DNA from: Oscarella lobularis
Taxonomy: Eukaryota > Porifera > Homoscleromorpha > Homosclerophorida > Oscarellidae
NCBI RefSeq assembly: GCF_947507565.1
Contig: NC_089187.1
Location: 806,001-870,000, forward strand
DNA length: 64,000 nt
Direction of reading: 5' to 3'
In this document: positions 54,716-64,000 of the stretch, in pieces
Layout of the letters: every line of letters begins with the position of its first letter
Numbering within the stretch: the stretch's first letter is position 1
Program-made: the position numbers and the translations under genes
The notes under the pieces: model-generated
Seen by the model: only the letters and a program-made list of their open reading frames with translations
Told to the model about the DNA's origin: nothing
The model's database searches: none

Positions 54716-56685
54716 ATGCGGAATTGTCCGCGGTACGACAGAAATAGCAAGTGTCCGCCGGTAGTCGTAGTTCTGGCTGGTGCAACAATGCATTTGACCC
54801 TGGGAACGCTGTATACTTTCGGTTGGAAAAAGAGAAAACGATTCGCACATTCAGTCAGGGATACTAGTATCCCTGATTCAGTTCGGCTTCTCATTCTTCT
54901 CATGCAGGGAACATGAGCCCATATGTAGTGTCCTACATACGGAAATATGGTCACCCAACGTCAACGACGGCTGAAGTACGAAATCGGGGGCCCTTCTCGA
55001 GAAGTTCTCTAAGTAGCTAACGGGAAGTTTATTTATCTAGCCTGCTACGTGGATTGGATTTACGCTCAAGCAACATTGGGTCAGGGCCTCTCAATGTATT
55101 TCGGTGGGAAGCTGGAGCTGAAGTTGGGCACGCAGCACTCCTCGGATCATTAACGATGAGGTGAATGCAAGTGCAATACAGATTTTATGTGCATTCTTTT
55201 TTATAGCGTGGGTGTGGCTCTGAGCTACTTCACTATAGAATCATTCTGGCTCTTACTCATTACATACGGTTTTGTGTTTGGCTTCGGTGTGGGGATCGCG
55301 TATCCCATTCCAATGGCCTGTGCAATTCGGGTAGAAAGTACTCTAATTGTATTTCTTAATTTCTGATGCATTATTTAGTGGCTTCCCAAGAGAAAGGGCT
55401 TCGCCGCCGGTTGTGTCGTGTCCGGTTTTGGTCTGGGCGCATTTATCTTTGATCAGGTGCAGACGGCCTTCATAAACCCGGACGGTATAAAACCCGTAGG
55501 AGACGAGGGTTCAACTGAAAGGCAACTCTAAGACGTTTCTACTCTGCTTTTATGACATCCGAATGCTTTTAGATATTTCGAGGATCCCCAAGTGCTGAAA
55601 AGAACGAAGCAATGTTTTCTTATTCTCGGAGCGCTCTATACGATTCTTCAAGTGATCAGCGCTTTCTTCTTAGTCGATCCTAAACCCGATGACGAGGCGG
55701 AAGAATCGAATGACAGTGTACAGCTGACATCAATAACTTCGTCTGAGAATCCTCTCGACTTGGACTCCATTCTAAGTCCAGGAAGTGATGAGGAAACGTC
55801 TGACACCGAACTAATTTTAGCCCAATCTTCTGACGTCAAATTCGATAATTCGAATCCGGTCGATTTCAAACCGAAGCAGCTATTTCGTCAGAAGACTTTT
55901 TATTTGATATGGATCATGTTTCTGCTGTCGGGACAAGGCGTCATAACCGTATCGACTCTCTACAAGGCATACGGTTTCGGATTTATAAAGAGTGATCAGT
56001 TCTTGGCTATTTCGGGAGCAATTGCGTCTCTTTCGAACGCTTCCGGACGAATAATATGGAGCTATTTGGCGGATAAATTCTCTTTCAGGGTATGAGTAAA
56101 ATTCATTTGATTCAAAAGTTGTTATTGCTACACTGTATCTAGTTCACAGCAATGGTCATGATGAATCTAATGACGGCTTTACTTCTGACTTTCAGTGCCA
56201 CGTCGTTAGCCGGAAAGGGAATGTTCCTCGCTTGGACCACCATGTTATTCTTCTGCATCGGTGGCGTCTTTTCTCTTTTTCCTGCGGCCACAGTGAGGCA
56301 AGTAGTGCACACGTTCTTCCTGACTTCAGTCGAAGTAATGATGAAATTCTTACACAGGGCTTTTGGGTCCAAGTACTTTGCCTCGAACTACGGTCTCGTC
56401 TTCAGTAGTCAGGTGAAGCCGTAAAACATTATTTGTCACCACGTGTTTACGTGATTTCTGTGTAGGTAATAGCGGGTCCAGTGGGAGCTTTTCTGCCAAC
56501 AATTCTATCGCAATCTCTTGGTTATATCGGTGTGTGGTATCTCTCCGCGGGTCTCGTCTACATAGGTAAAGTCTCCGTTGACTGTCAGGATGCTCTACTG
56601 TCGATATATAGCAGTGTTTGTGCCTTTAGCTGTTCTCGTGACTTACTGCTGCTCCATGCGACATCCTGCGAAATCTTTTAAATGA
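54716..56685 (+). pseudogene. MFS transporter, copy 2, frameshifted
   Basis: The ATG of copy 1 is lost; the next in-frame ATG is 54716. Exon 3 (about 55039-55160) carries a five-base insertion (TGGATTGGATTT against TGGATTT) and a seven-base deletion (GGGCACGCAGCA against GGGCACGCGGCTCACAGCA), so its frame breaks and hits TGA. The other exons are intact, including the C-terminus (VTYCCSMRHPAKSFK) that copy 1 has lost. A 22-base palindrome is inserted in the first intron. Called a pseudogene because of exon 3; an assembly error there would restore it. Confidence 0.7.
54855..54876. mobile_element. 22-base palindromic insertion with TTCAG duplication
   Basis: A perfect palindrome (TCAGGGATAC and its complement around TAGTA-type centre) is present in intron 1 of MFS copy 2 and absent from copy 1. 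It is flanked on both sides by TTCAG (54850-54854 and 54877-54881), while copy 1 has TTCAG once. This is a clean empty-site comparison, fitting a tiny transposon or excision remnant. Confidence 0.75.
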
Positions 56686-57839
56686 AAGATAGGCGTTGCA
56701 TATTTTTGTATAAATAGTTTATACCGTCTATAAAGCTAGAGAGGATTCTGGAACGCTTTTATAGGGGTGGAAACTGAAATTTTACTCTTTCGGTTAACGT
56801 CATGGCAATGACGTCACTGATCGTTTGGTTCCCACGAGAACGCTCTCCAGTTTCGGTACGCAACACTGGCTCAAGTGCCGTTTGCATAAGCCTTGCATGA
56901 GCTTGCAATAATTATATGCAGAGAAGGCGTGAAGTGGCTTGAGTCAGTCAGTCACTTCCCACTTTCACTGCACGGAGAGAGGCAAAGAGGCGTCGGTTCG
57001 GAGTCATCGGGAACACGTTTGTATTTTGGGCGTTGAGATGTCGTTTTGACGACAACGACAACGACCACGACGATGGCCCTGTAGCAAGAGTCTATTTGAG
57101 AAACAATGAACGACGATGCCGAGTTTGCACATACCGACAGAACGCTGCTCAGTCAGGAAAGTGTGCTATGTGTAGACACACGTTTTAGTAGGAACCGTCC
57201 CCTGTTGAATCATAGAGGCAATGTTCTTTTTGTAGAATAAGCGCTTCCTGACATTGCATAACATGTGAGTACTGTATGTGAGTGAAACAATGATCAGTTG
57301 CACAAAAAATGCCAAGCAAAGCTCACGTTGTCGATTGACATGTCAACGAACTTCTAAAAAAACTCTACATTACGCCACTTGACTACACCACGCTGCCCAC
57401 ACAAACTCAAACGCACCCACGGACACCAATCGATCTACCAGGAGAAACTCGATCACGTCACAGCTACCTAGGAGCAATCGATGACCTACACTAAATCATT
57501 AGTGCACATGTACACAGTGACTTCAAAGTTCATTTTGTTGACTCGAAATATTATTGAAATCTGTGTACTTGCTCATCGCATTATTCAGCGTGCACGTGAT
57601 TGTGATTCTACACGTCCGGGAAACGTTACAGAAGTCTTGCCTATCCTGCAGTCCAGCAGCCGCAACGCTCATCTAATCGCGCCGCAATGTATCGAGCCTT
57701 CATCCCTAAACGCTGGTGATCAGGTAATCCCGCCGGGAACCTCTATTTCAACAGCAAGAACTGAAAAATCACGAAGTAGACTACTGAAAACCGATCGAAA
57801 TCTCCTGCTTCGATCGCGCGCTATGCACGATCTTATTTT
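56686..57839. other. intergenic, duplicated 3' flank
   Basis: Matches 48823-49900. Contains GACGACAACGACAACGACCA near 57045, as at 49190. No gene is seen. Confidence 0.5.
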
Positions 57840-58200
57840 TTGTTCAGGAGCGGTAGAGCGGCGAGGCGAGGCTCAATCGATCGACCCGCTCGCCGATCTC
57901 GCGCCTCCGTGTTACGTCCGTTCGTGTGTCTCACTCTGCGCAGCCGTTCACTGGCTAGAATTGGAAGCAGCCGATGAAAAAGCGTTCCATCGTGTTCAGA
58001 AACTCTCTCTACCGTGCGTTTTATTCAGAGAAAAGATGTAAGATGTCGTGCATGGGGCCTGGTATTAGGGGCCTCACTTAGGATGCCCTCTCGTCTCTAG
58101 GTCAGAGAAGCTCTACGAACTCTCAGCGGCTTTCAAAAACGTACTCGAAAGGTTAGGAACCGGAGCGACAAGATCGTACGGTGTAGGAAGGCCTCTTTAG
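57840..58200 (+). CDS. unrecognised short coding segment (two or three exons)
   Basis: After a TTTTTTGTTCAG acceptor (about 57846) an exon encodes AVHWLELEAADEKAFHRVQK and ends AGAGAAAAGAT before GTAAGATG (58038). The next exon begins after GTCTCTAG (58101) as SEKLYELSAAFKNVLERLG and ends at TAG 58200. The splice keeps frame, and both exons are kept in the copy at 49915-50200 with in-frame changes. The 5' start is not clear. No known family is recognised; it may be the 3' end of an old gene. Confidence 0.4.
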
Positions 58201-58519
58201 GATCATGCCACGTGCCAGAGTTTTCTTGAAGGATAAGACTTTCGTCCAGCGCTTCCCATTTATGTGCGAAACAAACTAAATTTAAAACCTGGCGAAGCAA
58301 TTGACGAAATGCATCAGCTACTTTCAGGATTTTCAAGGTAAAATAATTATTATTGATTCTCCGTCGAGCAGCCTACGCCATAGTAATATTATCATTTGTT
58401 CTCTAGAGATATCGCAGCTGATTCCCTTCCTAGTGGAAACGGTTGAAAGACAAAGCATTCACAATGACGTCAACTGTCACTGCCTTCAGGGGTATTTTAT
58501 TATTGAATCTCTCGACCAG
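58201..58519. other. intergenic
   Basis: Part of the duplicated segment up to about 58345, then unique. Short open stretches (LNLKPGEAIDEMHQLLSGF near 58270, followed by a GTAAAA donor) look protein-like, but frame breaks prevent a model. Confidence 0.35.
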
Positions 58520-59150
58520 TGTTTTGTCGTGTAGTAATTCCCCCAATCCGACGAGGCAGACGCAGCCATCCCTCTGGGCCGAGAGCGAAAAGAGGCCGCA
58601 CCTCCGCCGGGGCGATGGAGCGGCCCTACTCTTGGTGGTACGAGTGATAACTACCATCCCCCACTTGGGCAAGACGCTGTGGGCAAAATCGCGGTCCTCC
58701 CGGGTCTTGGGTTAATGACTCCCCCAGTGCCCCGGTGGCGAGGGTACCCCCTTTGGGCCTTAAAGGGGTATACTGGAGGCCTGAACCTGCGGGATGAATG
58801 GGTGATCCCACCTCCTTGGGAGCTGGAGGTTAACTCGTCTAATTTGCTCTCCTCCTTGCGGCTTGGGTGAAAGTCGCCCTGGATGACATGGGAGTATGTC
58901 ACACCCCTTGGACCTGGGGGGAAGTTAGGTCCCGATTTACTCTCCTCAATGAGAGTGAGTTGAGAAGAGGACAAGGAGCGCCGAAGAAGACGCCGAGGAC
59001 AATGGACAAGGAGCGCCAGGCCCACCTCCTCCTCTCATGTGGAGAGAGAGAGAAGGGGAAGGTGGGCAAAACTCGTCTTCCCTGTTCGGAGAAGGCGAGC
59101 AACGCAGGAAGGGAAGAGCATAGCATGGCGTCTTTCTGCGTGAAAACAAA
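58520..59150. other. GC-rich segment of foreign composition
   Basis: Clearly richer in G and C than everything around it, with runs such as CTCCCGGGTCTTGGG and CCCCTTGGACCTGGGGGG and purine-rich GAGAGAGAGAGAAGGGGAAGG near 59041. Overlapping open frames occur on both strands, typical of high GC and not of a gene. It could be a transposon part or contaminating sequence; I cannot identify it. Confidence 0.5.
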
Positions 59151-59784
59151 CGTGTTTTTATTTTTTATACGGGACTTTATTAAATAAATTTTGGCATGAT
59201 ATTCTCTACATTTACTTGTCACGCGTTGTCGCAGCCCTAAACTGCATGTGCTGTAACGCGCGTCGTTAACTCGTCACTCCAGTGCCCTAGCCGCGCAAAC
59301 TCAGTCTCATGACTCTCATCGTGCTAGTACGCACGAGGAGAGTTTTGCGCTGCTTTTGCGAGCACGCAAAAGCCGCGCCTTGAGCGTGCGTGTAATATGC
59401 GCCTACTAAAACATTATTAAAAAAATCAAAGTCTACGTATGAAGTCGTTCTTCTCATCAGTTTCTTTTCTCCATATAACAGCACCCGGATACTAGGAAAA
59501 ACGGTTCGCATAAATAAAGAAGTACAACTTGACCTGAAAGCTCACGTCAGAATATTCAATTGATTCAGGGAGTAGAACTACTCATTACTTCATCGCAACA
59601 GCTTCAAATCAGCAAAAGATTTGCGAAGGCATTCATTCTTATGAAAGAACAGTGAAAAATGATAGTGGAATGCAATACATTGCATACCTCATTTGCTTGA
59701 GAATACACATCTGATTGCTATAAAGCTTCTCTCAAATACTAGAAAATGGAAAACCAAAATAGATCACATTAGTCAATTAAAGCC
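59151..59784. other. intergenic, no gene seen
   Basis: Returns to AT-rich composition. No open frame with a domain. Confidence 0.5.
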
Positions 59785-60180
59785 TATATGCTACACCTAA
59801 ATGACCGATTAGATTTTCGTTATAGAATAGCACCTAAATTACCTCCAAATCCATTGACCTAAAAATCCTAAACTAATAAACCTATAATACTATACCTAAA
59901 TGACGGATTACCAAATATTTGTTGTGAAATGATCTCTAAATTATCTCAAAATCCATTGACCTAAAATCCTAAACTAAATTAAAACCTATACTACACCTAA
60001 ATGACGGATTAGCAAATAATTGTTATGAAATGACACCTAAATTACCTCAGAATCCTTTGACCTAGATAATCATGCCTATATTCTAATCAACCTAAATTAC
60101 CTCAGAATCCATTGACCTAGATAATTAAGCCTATATTCTAATCAACCTAAATTACCTCAAAATCCATTGAAATGGTCTAA
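59785..60180. repeat. AT-rich tandem repeat
   Basis: About three degenerate units of roughly 100-110 bases (CTACACCTAAATGACGGATT to AAATCCATTGACCTAAAATC). Then come about three shorter units of about 57 bases (ACCTAAATTACCTCAGAATC to AAGCCTATATTCTAATCA). The common core is CCTAAATTACCTCAAAATCC. Confidence 0.85.
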
Positions 60181-62328
60181 CCGGGGTGGCAGCTGCCAGC
60201 TAAGCACGTTGGGGGAGGGAGCTACAACCCTAACTAATTTTTCCGGACATCTACCCTATCCTACTGGCAGCCGCCCTAAACCCTAATGCAACGCACCGCG
60301 GTACCGTAGTTGCAGCGTAAGCACGAATGCAGAAACTGGTGGGCACTACAGTACAGCTTTTTGTTGTTCCCACTATGCTCCCTGCCGAGCACATAAGGGG
60401 ACCCCATTAGCAATTTAGAGATTTTTTCATAGCGGAGAGCTTCATGCTGTCGTTCCATTGCCTCACGCTTACGAGCCTCCACCCGCCCCTTAATTGTTTA
60501 GATTCAATCAGAAATCGGTCTATGACTCGAGAGCAGAAGCAATGGACCAAACACGCAATTCACCAGATATGCACGCGACAGAGGAGCACCCAACCCCCTA
60601 AGTGCACGTCCTACACCCAACCGTGGAGGACCCAACGGAATGCGGTGCAAACCTGCCGGTCTTCTCTTCATCTGGCGGGAGATCTCTGCTATCTCCTCCC
60701 CCCGGCTTTATTACATGAAGACATCACATGACGACATCTTCCGGTCACATCAAGTGTTGACACTAATAAGAAACGCGATCCGAGTGACATTGACAGGTGA
60801 CAAAATCGTAGGCGTCGCTTACGTTTTTCGCAGCCGCATCGACGACTGGCCGCGTCTCGGTCTTTTTCGATCCGCTTCGAGGAGCTTCGTCGATTTTCTA
60901 AAAAAAAAGATCGAGAAAAGCGTATAATGAGCGTCGTAGCGCCGAGGGGAGGGGGATCGAAGGCACTTACAGGCGAGCGGAGACGCCGTACGATCCTTTA
61001 GCTTCGCATCATCGCGCATAGCACTGCGCGATCTAGAACATTCGATCGTAGTAGAGTTCGTTCGTTGGCGGAAGAAGAGCGGGAACTTACCGATACGATG
61101 GTCACGTGGCGCTGCTGTCTTCGCGCCGATCGAGGCGCAATCCTTCGCGAAGGATCGCGGGCCTCCTGCGAAAAATAGGCGCGATAACATTCTTGGTAGA
61201 AATACAGCGTTTTTTGGCTTTTACCGCTGTCTTCGGAGTCCCCGCCTTCGTTTTTCGGTCCGCCGCGAGGCGGTGCGCCGTGTCGTGGCTGCCTGCGGTT
61301 GGAGTGGCTAACATAGATCCACTCTCAACGAAGTACGGGCCGAGAATGAGAGGTCGAAGCCGTCGAATGCGTGCGCTGTAACGCGCGTAGTAGGCCTATC
61401 ACGTGAGTCATGTCTAGTCAAGCTTACGACTTTCCGTTCTCTCGCTTCGAAACGAACGTCGCCTGGTTCAAATATCCAATCGAATCGGGCAGTTAAACTA
61501 TGTGAGAGCCAACCATAAAAAATGTCGATTTTGCTTGAAAGTATAACACAGAACGATTCTATCTCGCGCAAAAATTCGTGCAATGCTCAAACACGTCAAC
61601 ATGCGACGAATCTGCAGAACTGAATGACGAGCCAGTATTTATTGATATAGGAATTTGGAATATTAAAAAATTTCCAATACTTTTCAGACCGATATATCTC
61701 AACTTTGCCTGAGAGTGTTTTCACTCGTGGCAGATTATCACGTCGTGTATAGTACATCATACGAAGTACCTGTGCTATGCTATATGCTTTATGCTCTCTA
61801 ATTAATATCGTAAGAGTTGATTTTATCAGCGCAACAGCACATAAAGTCACTTTTGCTTCAAAGCAGGCCAACTCCTTTCCTTTGCTGATGTCTAGAAAAT
61901 GGTACTGTCATCATATCAGCAAGGAAATCAATGGGCATTTATAACCCAAACTGTATTTATTATTAAAACGCAATTGGATTGATAACGTTTAAATTAAATC
62001 TCAACGCCACCTGAACAGACTATGTTTGCCTTTTCATTCAATTGCTTAGGTCACTCCATTGGTGAGACGGTGACCGTGGAGAAATTTGAGGAGCAATCAA
62101 GCGAAGGTATTTCTTAATCAAGTATATACAAAAATATATGTATCTGTATGTATCTGTCTTTTAGAGTGTAAAGCGGTCTGTGCGTCTGCGTGTGGTAAAC
62201 CGTTCGCCTGCCTATACAAAATGCAGGGATCTCACACTGACGTTTAAGTATAGTGAGCACATTTCTTTCCTTGACTGTCTACTAAACCGCTCACGTTTGA
62301 GTTTAAATTTCTGGTCTGTCTTGACCCC
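60181..62328. other. long region without a supported gene; possible minus-strand 5' exons
   Basis: On the minus strand good donors occur at CGTATCG|GTAAGTTCC (about 61092) and CGCTCGCCT|GTAAGTGCC (about 60973), with an acceptor-like GTTCTAG near 61035. An open stretch MLSRLFFAGGPRSFAKDC (from 61190) leads into the first donor. These could be 5' exons of a gene continuing to lower coordinates, but I find no later coding exon. 61600-62300 shows nothing. Confidence 0.3.
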
Positions 62329-62981
62329 CTAATATCGTTGAATGACTGACACTGCTAAAGCCTTTTCAAGGTCTTTCCCTATTCCAACATTGTAGCAAGC
62401 ATCTATGAGCCGTTGACGAGTCATTTCACTGTCTCTTTCTTTTCGCTGAAAGGCAGACAGAACTCTTTCCAGCCGTTCCTTGGGTCTTCGAGTCTGCATC
62501 GGCTTAGGTCCTTCTAGTCCTCTATCTGGTCCTCCTGCACCAAAAGAAAATCCAAGTTGCATTGAGATTTGTAGCCACTTCTTCTCTCCGATACTGAGAA
62601 TAGCTTCAACCAAGACGTTCATAGAGACATCAGCACCTGTTGGTCTTGACGCAGCAACTAAAGCAGATATATTATTATTATTTAAGCAAAGCATGAGAAA
62701 ACAACTGCCGTACTTATTCCCCACTCACCAGGTTTCATTTGAATGTAAATAGAAACGCCTGAAGTGCTGACGATAATAAAAAGGATAGCGCACAATGCAA
62801 AAGGATGACTACGCCAAAACTGAAATAAGAAGTTTTGAGTTTCTATGAGATGGCAGTAGACACTACGTTTCTTCATAAACTTATTTATACTAATGGGTTT
62901 CACGGTTCCATTATGTTTGGCCTCTTTCTCTTCACTGCGTTCTAACAAAGAGCGTACAAAACCACCCTCTTCGTAAATCAT
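62329..62981 (-). CDS. single-pass membrane protein with Death domain
   Basis: Exon 1 (about 62731-62981) starts MIYEEGGFVRSLLER and contains one membrane helix (PFALCAILFIIVSTSGVSIYI). After a GTGAGT donor, exon 2 (62329 to about 62659) begins VAASRPTGADVSMNVLVEAI and encodes a Death domain (GEKKWLQISMQLGFSF, RLIDACYNVGIG). The start codon overlaps the stop of the CARD gene by ATGA. It may therefore be the second half of a single CARD-membrane-Death gene with a one-base slip, or a separate gene. The nearest relative is the Death exon at 63683. Orientation and domain order suggest an adaptor anchored in a membrane. Confidence 0.7.
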
Positions 62982-63407
62982 TGCATACCGCGATCACGTT
63001 CTCCTTTGGCACGCCTACGAGCGCCTGCACAACAAAACAAAAAAGGCACTAGCTACAATTACGGTACGCCAAAAAAGTATCCCAGCCAACTAAGTGCCCA
63101 TATTCCCACCTGTTAGGAGAAGATGACGGAGATCTCCACCTTGCTCTATCTCTTGAAGAGCGTCGACGAAAGTGTCAAAGTACGCATCAGGACGCTTCTT
63201 CAGAGTCTCAAAAAGACGTTTGGCTGCCTCCGTTTTGCCGTCTTTGTTCACAGTCCGACCGATTTCTTCGCATTGGCTCGTTGACAGGCAATCATTCTCC
63301 ACTAATTTCGCTAGGATCGTTGAATCGGGACCCAAGAGGTTTGAGGCATAGGTTATAGCGGTCGATAGCACCGGTGTGACTCTCTCGTTCCACTTTCGAT
63401 CTCCCAT
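62978..63407 (-). CDS. CARD domain protein
   Basis: Exon 1 (63110-63407) and exon 2 (62978-63024) join in frame to 114 residues. Exon 1 is a CARD-like fold: TILAKLVENDCLSTSQCEEI, then EAAKRLFETLKKRPDAYFD and DALQEIEQGGDLRHLLL. The short basic tail (RRRAKGERDR) ends in TGA at 62978-62980, which overlaps the ATG of the membrane-Death frame. CARDs bind other CARDs in cell-death and immune signalling. Whether it is made alone or joined to the next domain cannot be settled by eye. Confidence 0.75.
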
Positions 63408-63682
63408 GAGAAAAATGAAGAGAACTCCCGTATGATTTTTTACTTAGGTACTTTTCTTCGGTTCAAATCTCTTAGCAAACGTCAATCAGCTGCTGAAGAG
63501 CCGTTATCGTTCTTCTTACGGTTGAAAATGACCCTACGTTTTGACTGCAAAGTATACTGTTCATTTCTTTCCTCGTCCGTCGGCGTCATTCTATTCAGCA
63601 AGGAGTGCCTCATTCCTAAAGAAAGCTGCCAACCTAATGTATCACGAACTAAGACAAAAAACTGAAAATGTATATAAGCGTT
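63408..63682. other. short intergenic region
   Basis: Between the Death gene end and the CARD gene start, so it probably holds the CARD gene's promoter. An unrelated plus-strand frame at 63432-63665 has no domain. Confidence 0.45.
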
Positions 63683-63978
63683 CTAAAACTCCCTGAAGTT
63701 CAGGGCATCTCTAAGAGCGTCCCCAATTCCAACCTTCTTGCATACGTCAATCAGCCGCTGACGAGATGATTCGTTGTCTCCTTCGCTTGACTTGTAGTCA
63801 GACACTATCTTACGCAGCCTGTCCTTGCTAGCCCAACTTGGATAATCTGTAACTAGATTTTGCCTTTTTTCAAAATCCCAGCCGAATTGCAGCGCAATGT
63901 TTCGCCATCTTCCTTGTCCAACCTCAACTATGGCTTGAACCAACTCATCCATAGAGACTGTAGCACCTGTCAATTTAT
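63683..63978 (-). CDS. Death domain protein, last exon (partial)
   Basis: After the acceptor TGTTGTTTTAG (63979-63989) the exon reads DKLTGATVSMDELVQAI, then GQGRWRNIALQFGWDF and RQRLIDVCKKVGIGDALRDA, and ends at 63683. It parallels the Death exon at 62329 (TGADVSMNVLVEAI, RQRLIDACYNVGIG). It is therefore the 3' end of a paralogue, probably also with CARD and membrane parts, that continues beyond the window. Confidence 0.8.
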
Positions 63979-64000
63979 CTAAAACAACAGACAAAAATTG

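Larger units (their letters stand above)
54660..58345 (+). repeat. segmental duplication, MFS copy 2 segment
   Basis: Second copy of 46800-50330. It keeps the transporter, the 3' flank and a longer form of the unrecognised coding relic at 57840-58200. Confidence 0.85.

Noticed and set aside
58651-59222. Several 100-codon frames in the GC-rich segment as genes
   Set aside because: They overlap on both strands, have no domain and follow from few stop codons in GC-rich DNA.
60276-60731. Small open frames near 60.3-60.7 kb
   Set aside because: No domain, no splice support and low-complexity neighbours.
1-64000. tRNA, rRNA or CRISPR array
   Set aside because: No cloverleaf, ribosomal or regularly spaced repeat pattern was seen; the only tandem array is the AT-rich repeat at 59785-60180.
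1-64000. Bacterial or symbiont origin of the window
   Set aside because: Almost all genes have short spliceosomal introns and animal protein families; only the GH2 gene and the ATGA overlap look bacterial in style.

Overview
This window comes from an animal with a compact, intron-rich nuclear genome. Most genes are split by introns of about 45-70 bases with GT-AG ends, and a few have GC-AG ends. The protein families are metazoan: an ionotropic glutamate receptor, a BPI/LBP lipid-binding protein, a CTHRC1-like collagen protein, a fibrinogen-domain protein, Death, CARD and ROCO proteins, and a Death/NB-ARC/TPR protein. Intron size, gene content and divergence suggest a sponge. A homoscleromorph (Oscarella-like) is my best guess, because glutamate receptors are known from that group and missing from some other sponges. 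This is inference; I could not search a database.

Layout. 0-10 kb: a PM20D2-like M20 peptidase (-), a CTHRC1-like protein (-), a displaced copy of the peptidase's first exon and upstream flank, a broken iduronate-2-sulfatase-like gene (+), a long inverted repeat, and a small secreted-protein gene followed by a broken tandem twin. 10-17 kb: a BPI/LBP gene and an ionotropic glutamate receptor (both +). 17-27 kb: two tandem ankyrin-Roc-COR-Death genes. 27-35 kb: a Death/NB-ARC/TPR gene, with a foldback element just upstream, and an Ig/nuclease-like/kinase gene that resembles Crinkler-type C-terminal domains. 36-46 kb: a fibrinogen-domain gene, then two tandem units, each holding a GH2 glycosidase (+), a stray BPI exon and an NHL-BTB gene (-). 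The first unit is decayed. 46-58 kb: two copies of an MFS transporter segment flanking an LRR multi-span membrane protein (-). 58-62 kb: a GC-rich segment, an AT-rich tandem repeat and no clear gene. 62-64 kb: CARD, membrane-Death and Death genes (-), the last cut by the window end.

How the genes may work together. Four loci carry Death-fold domains: the ROCO pair, the NB-ARC gene, the CARD/membrane/Death locus and the terminal Death exon. They are interspersed with candidate microbe-recognition proteins: BPI/LBP, the fibrinogen lectin-like protein, the LRR receptor and the Ig-kinase. The window therefore reads as an innate-immunity and cell-death neighbourhood that turns over quickly. Five separate duplications are visible, and most have one intact and one broken member. 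In two of them both members carry lesions, but at different places.
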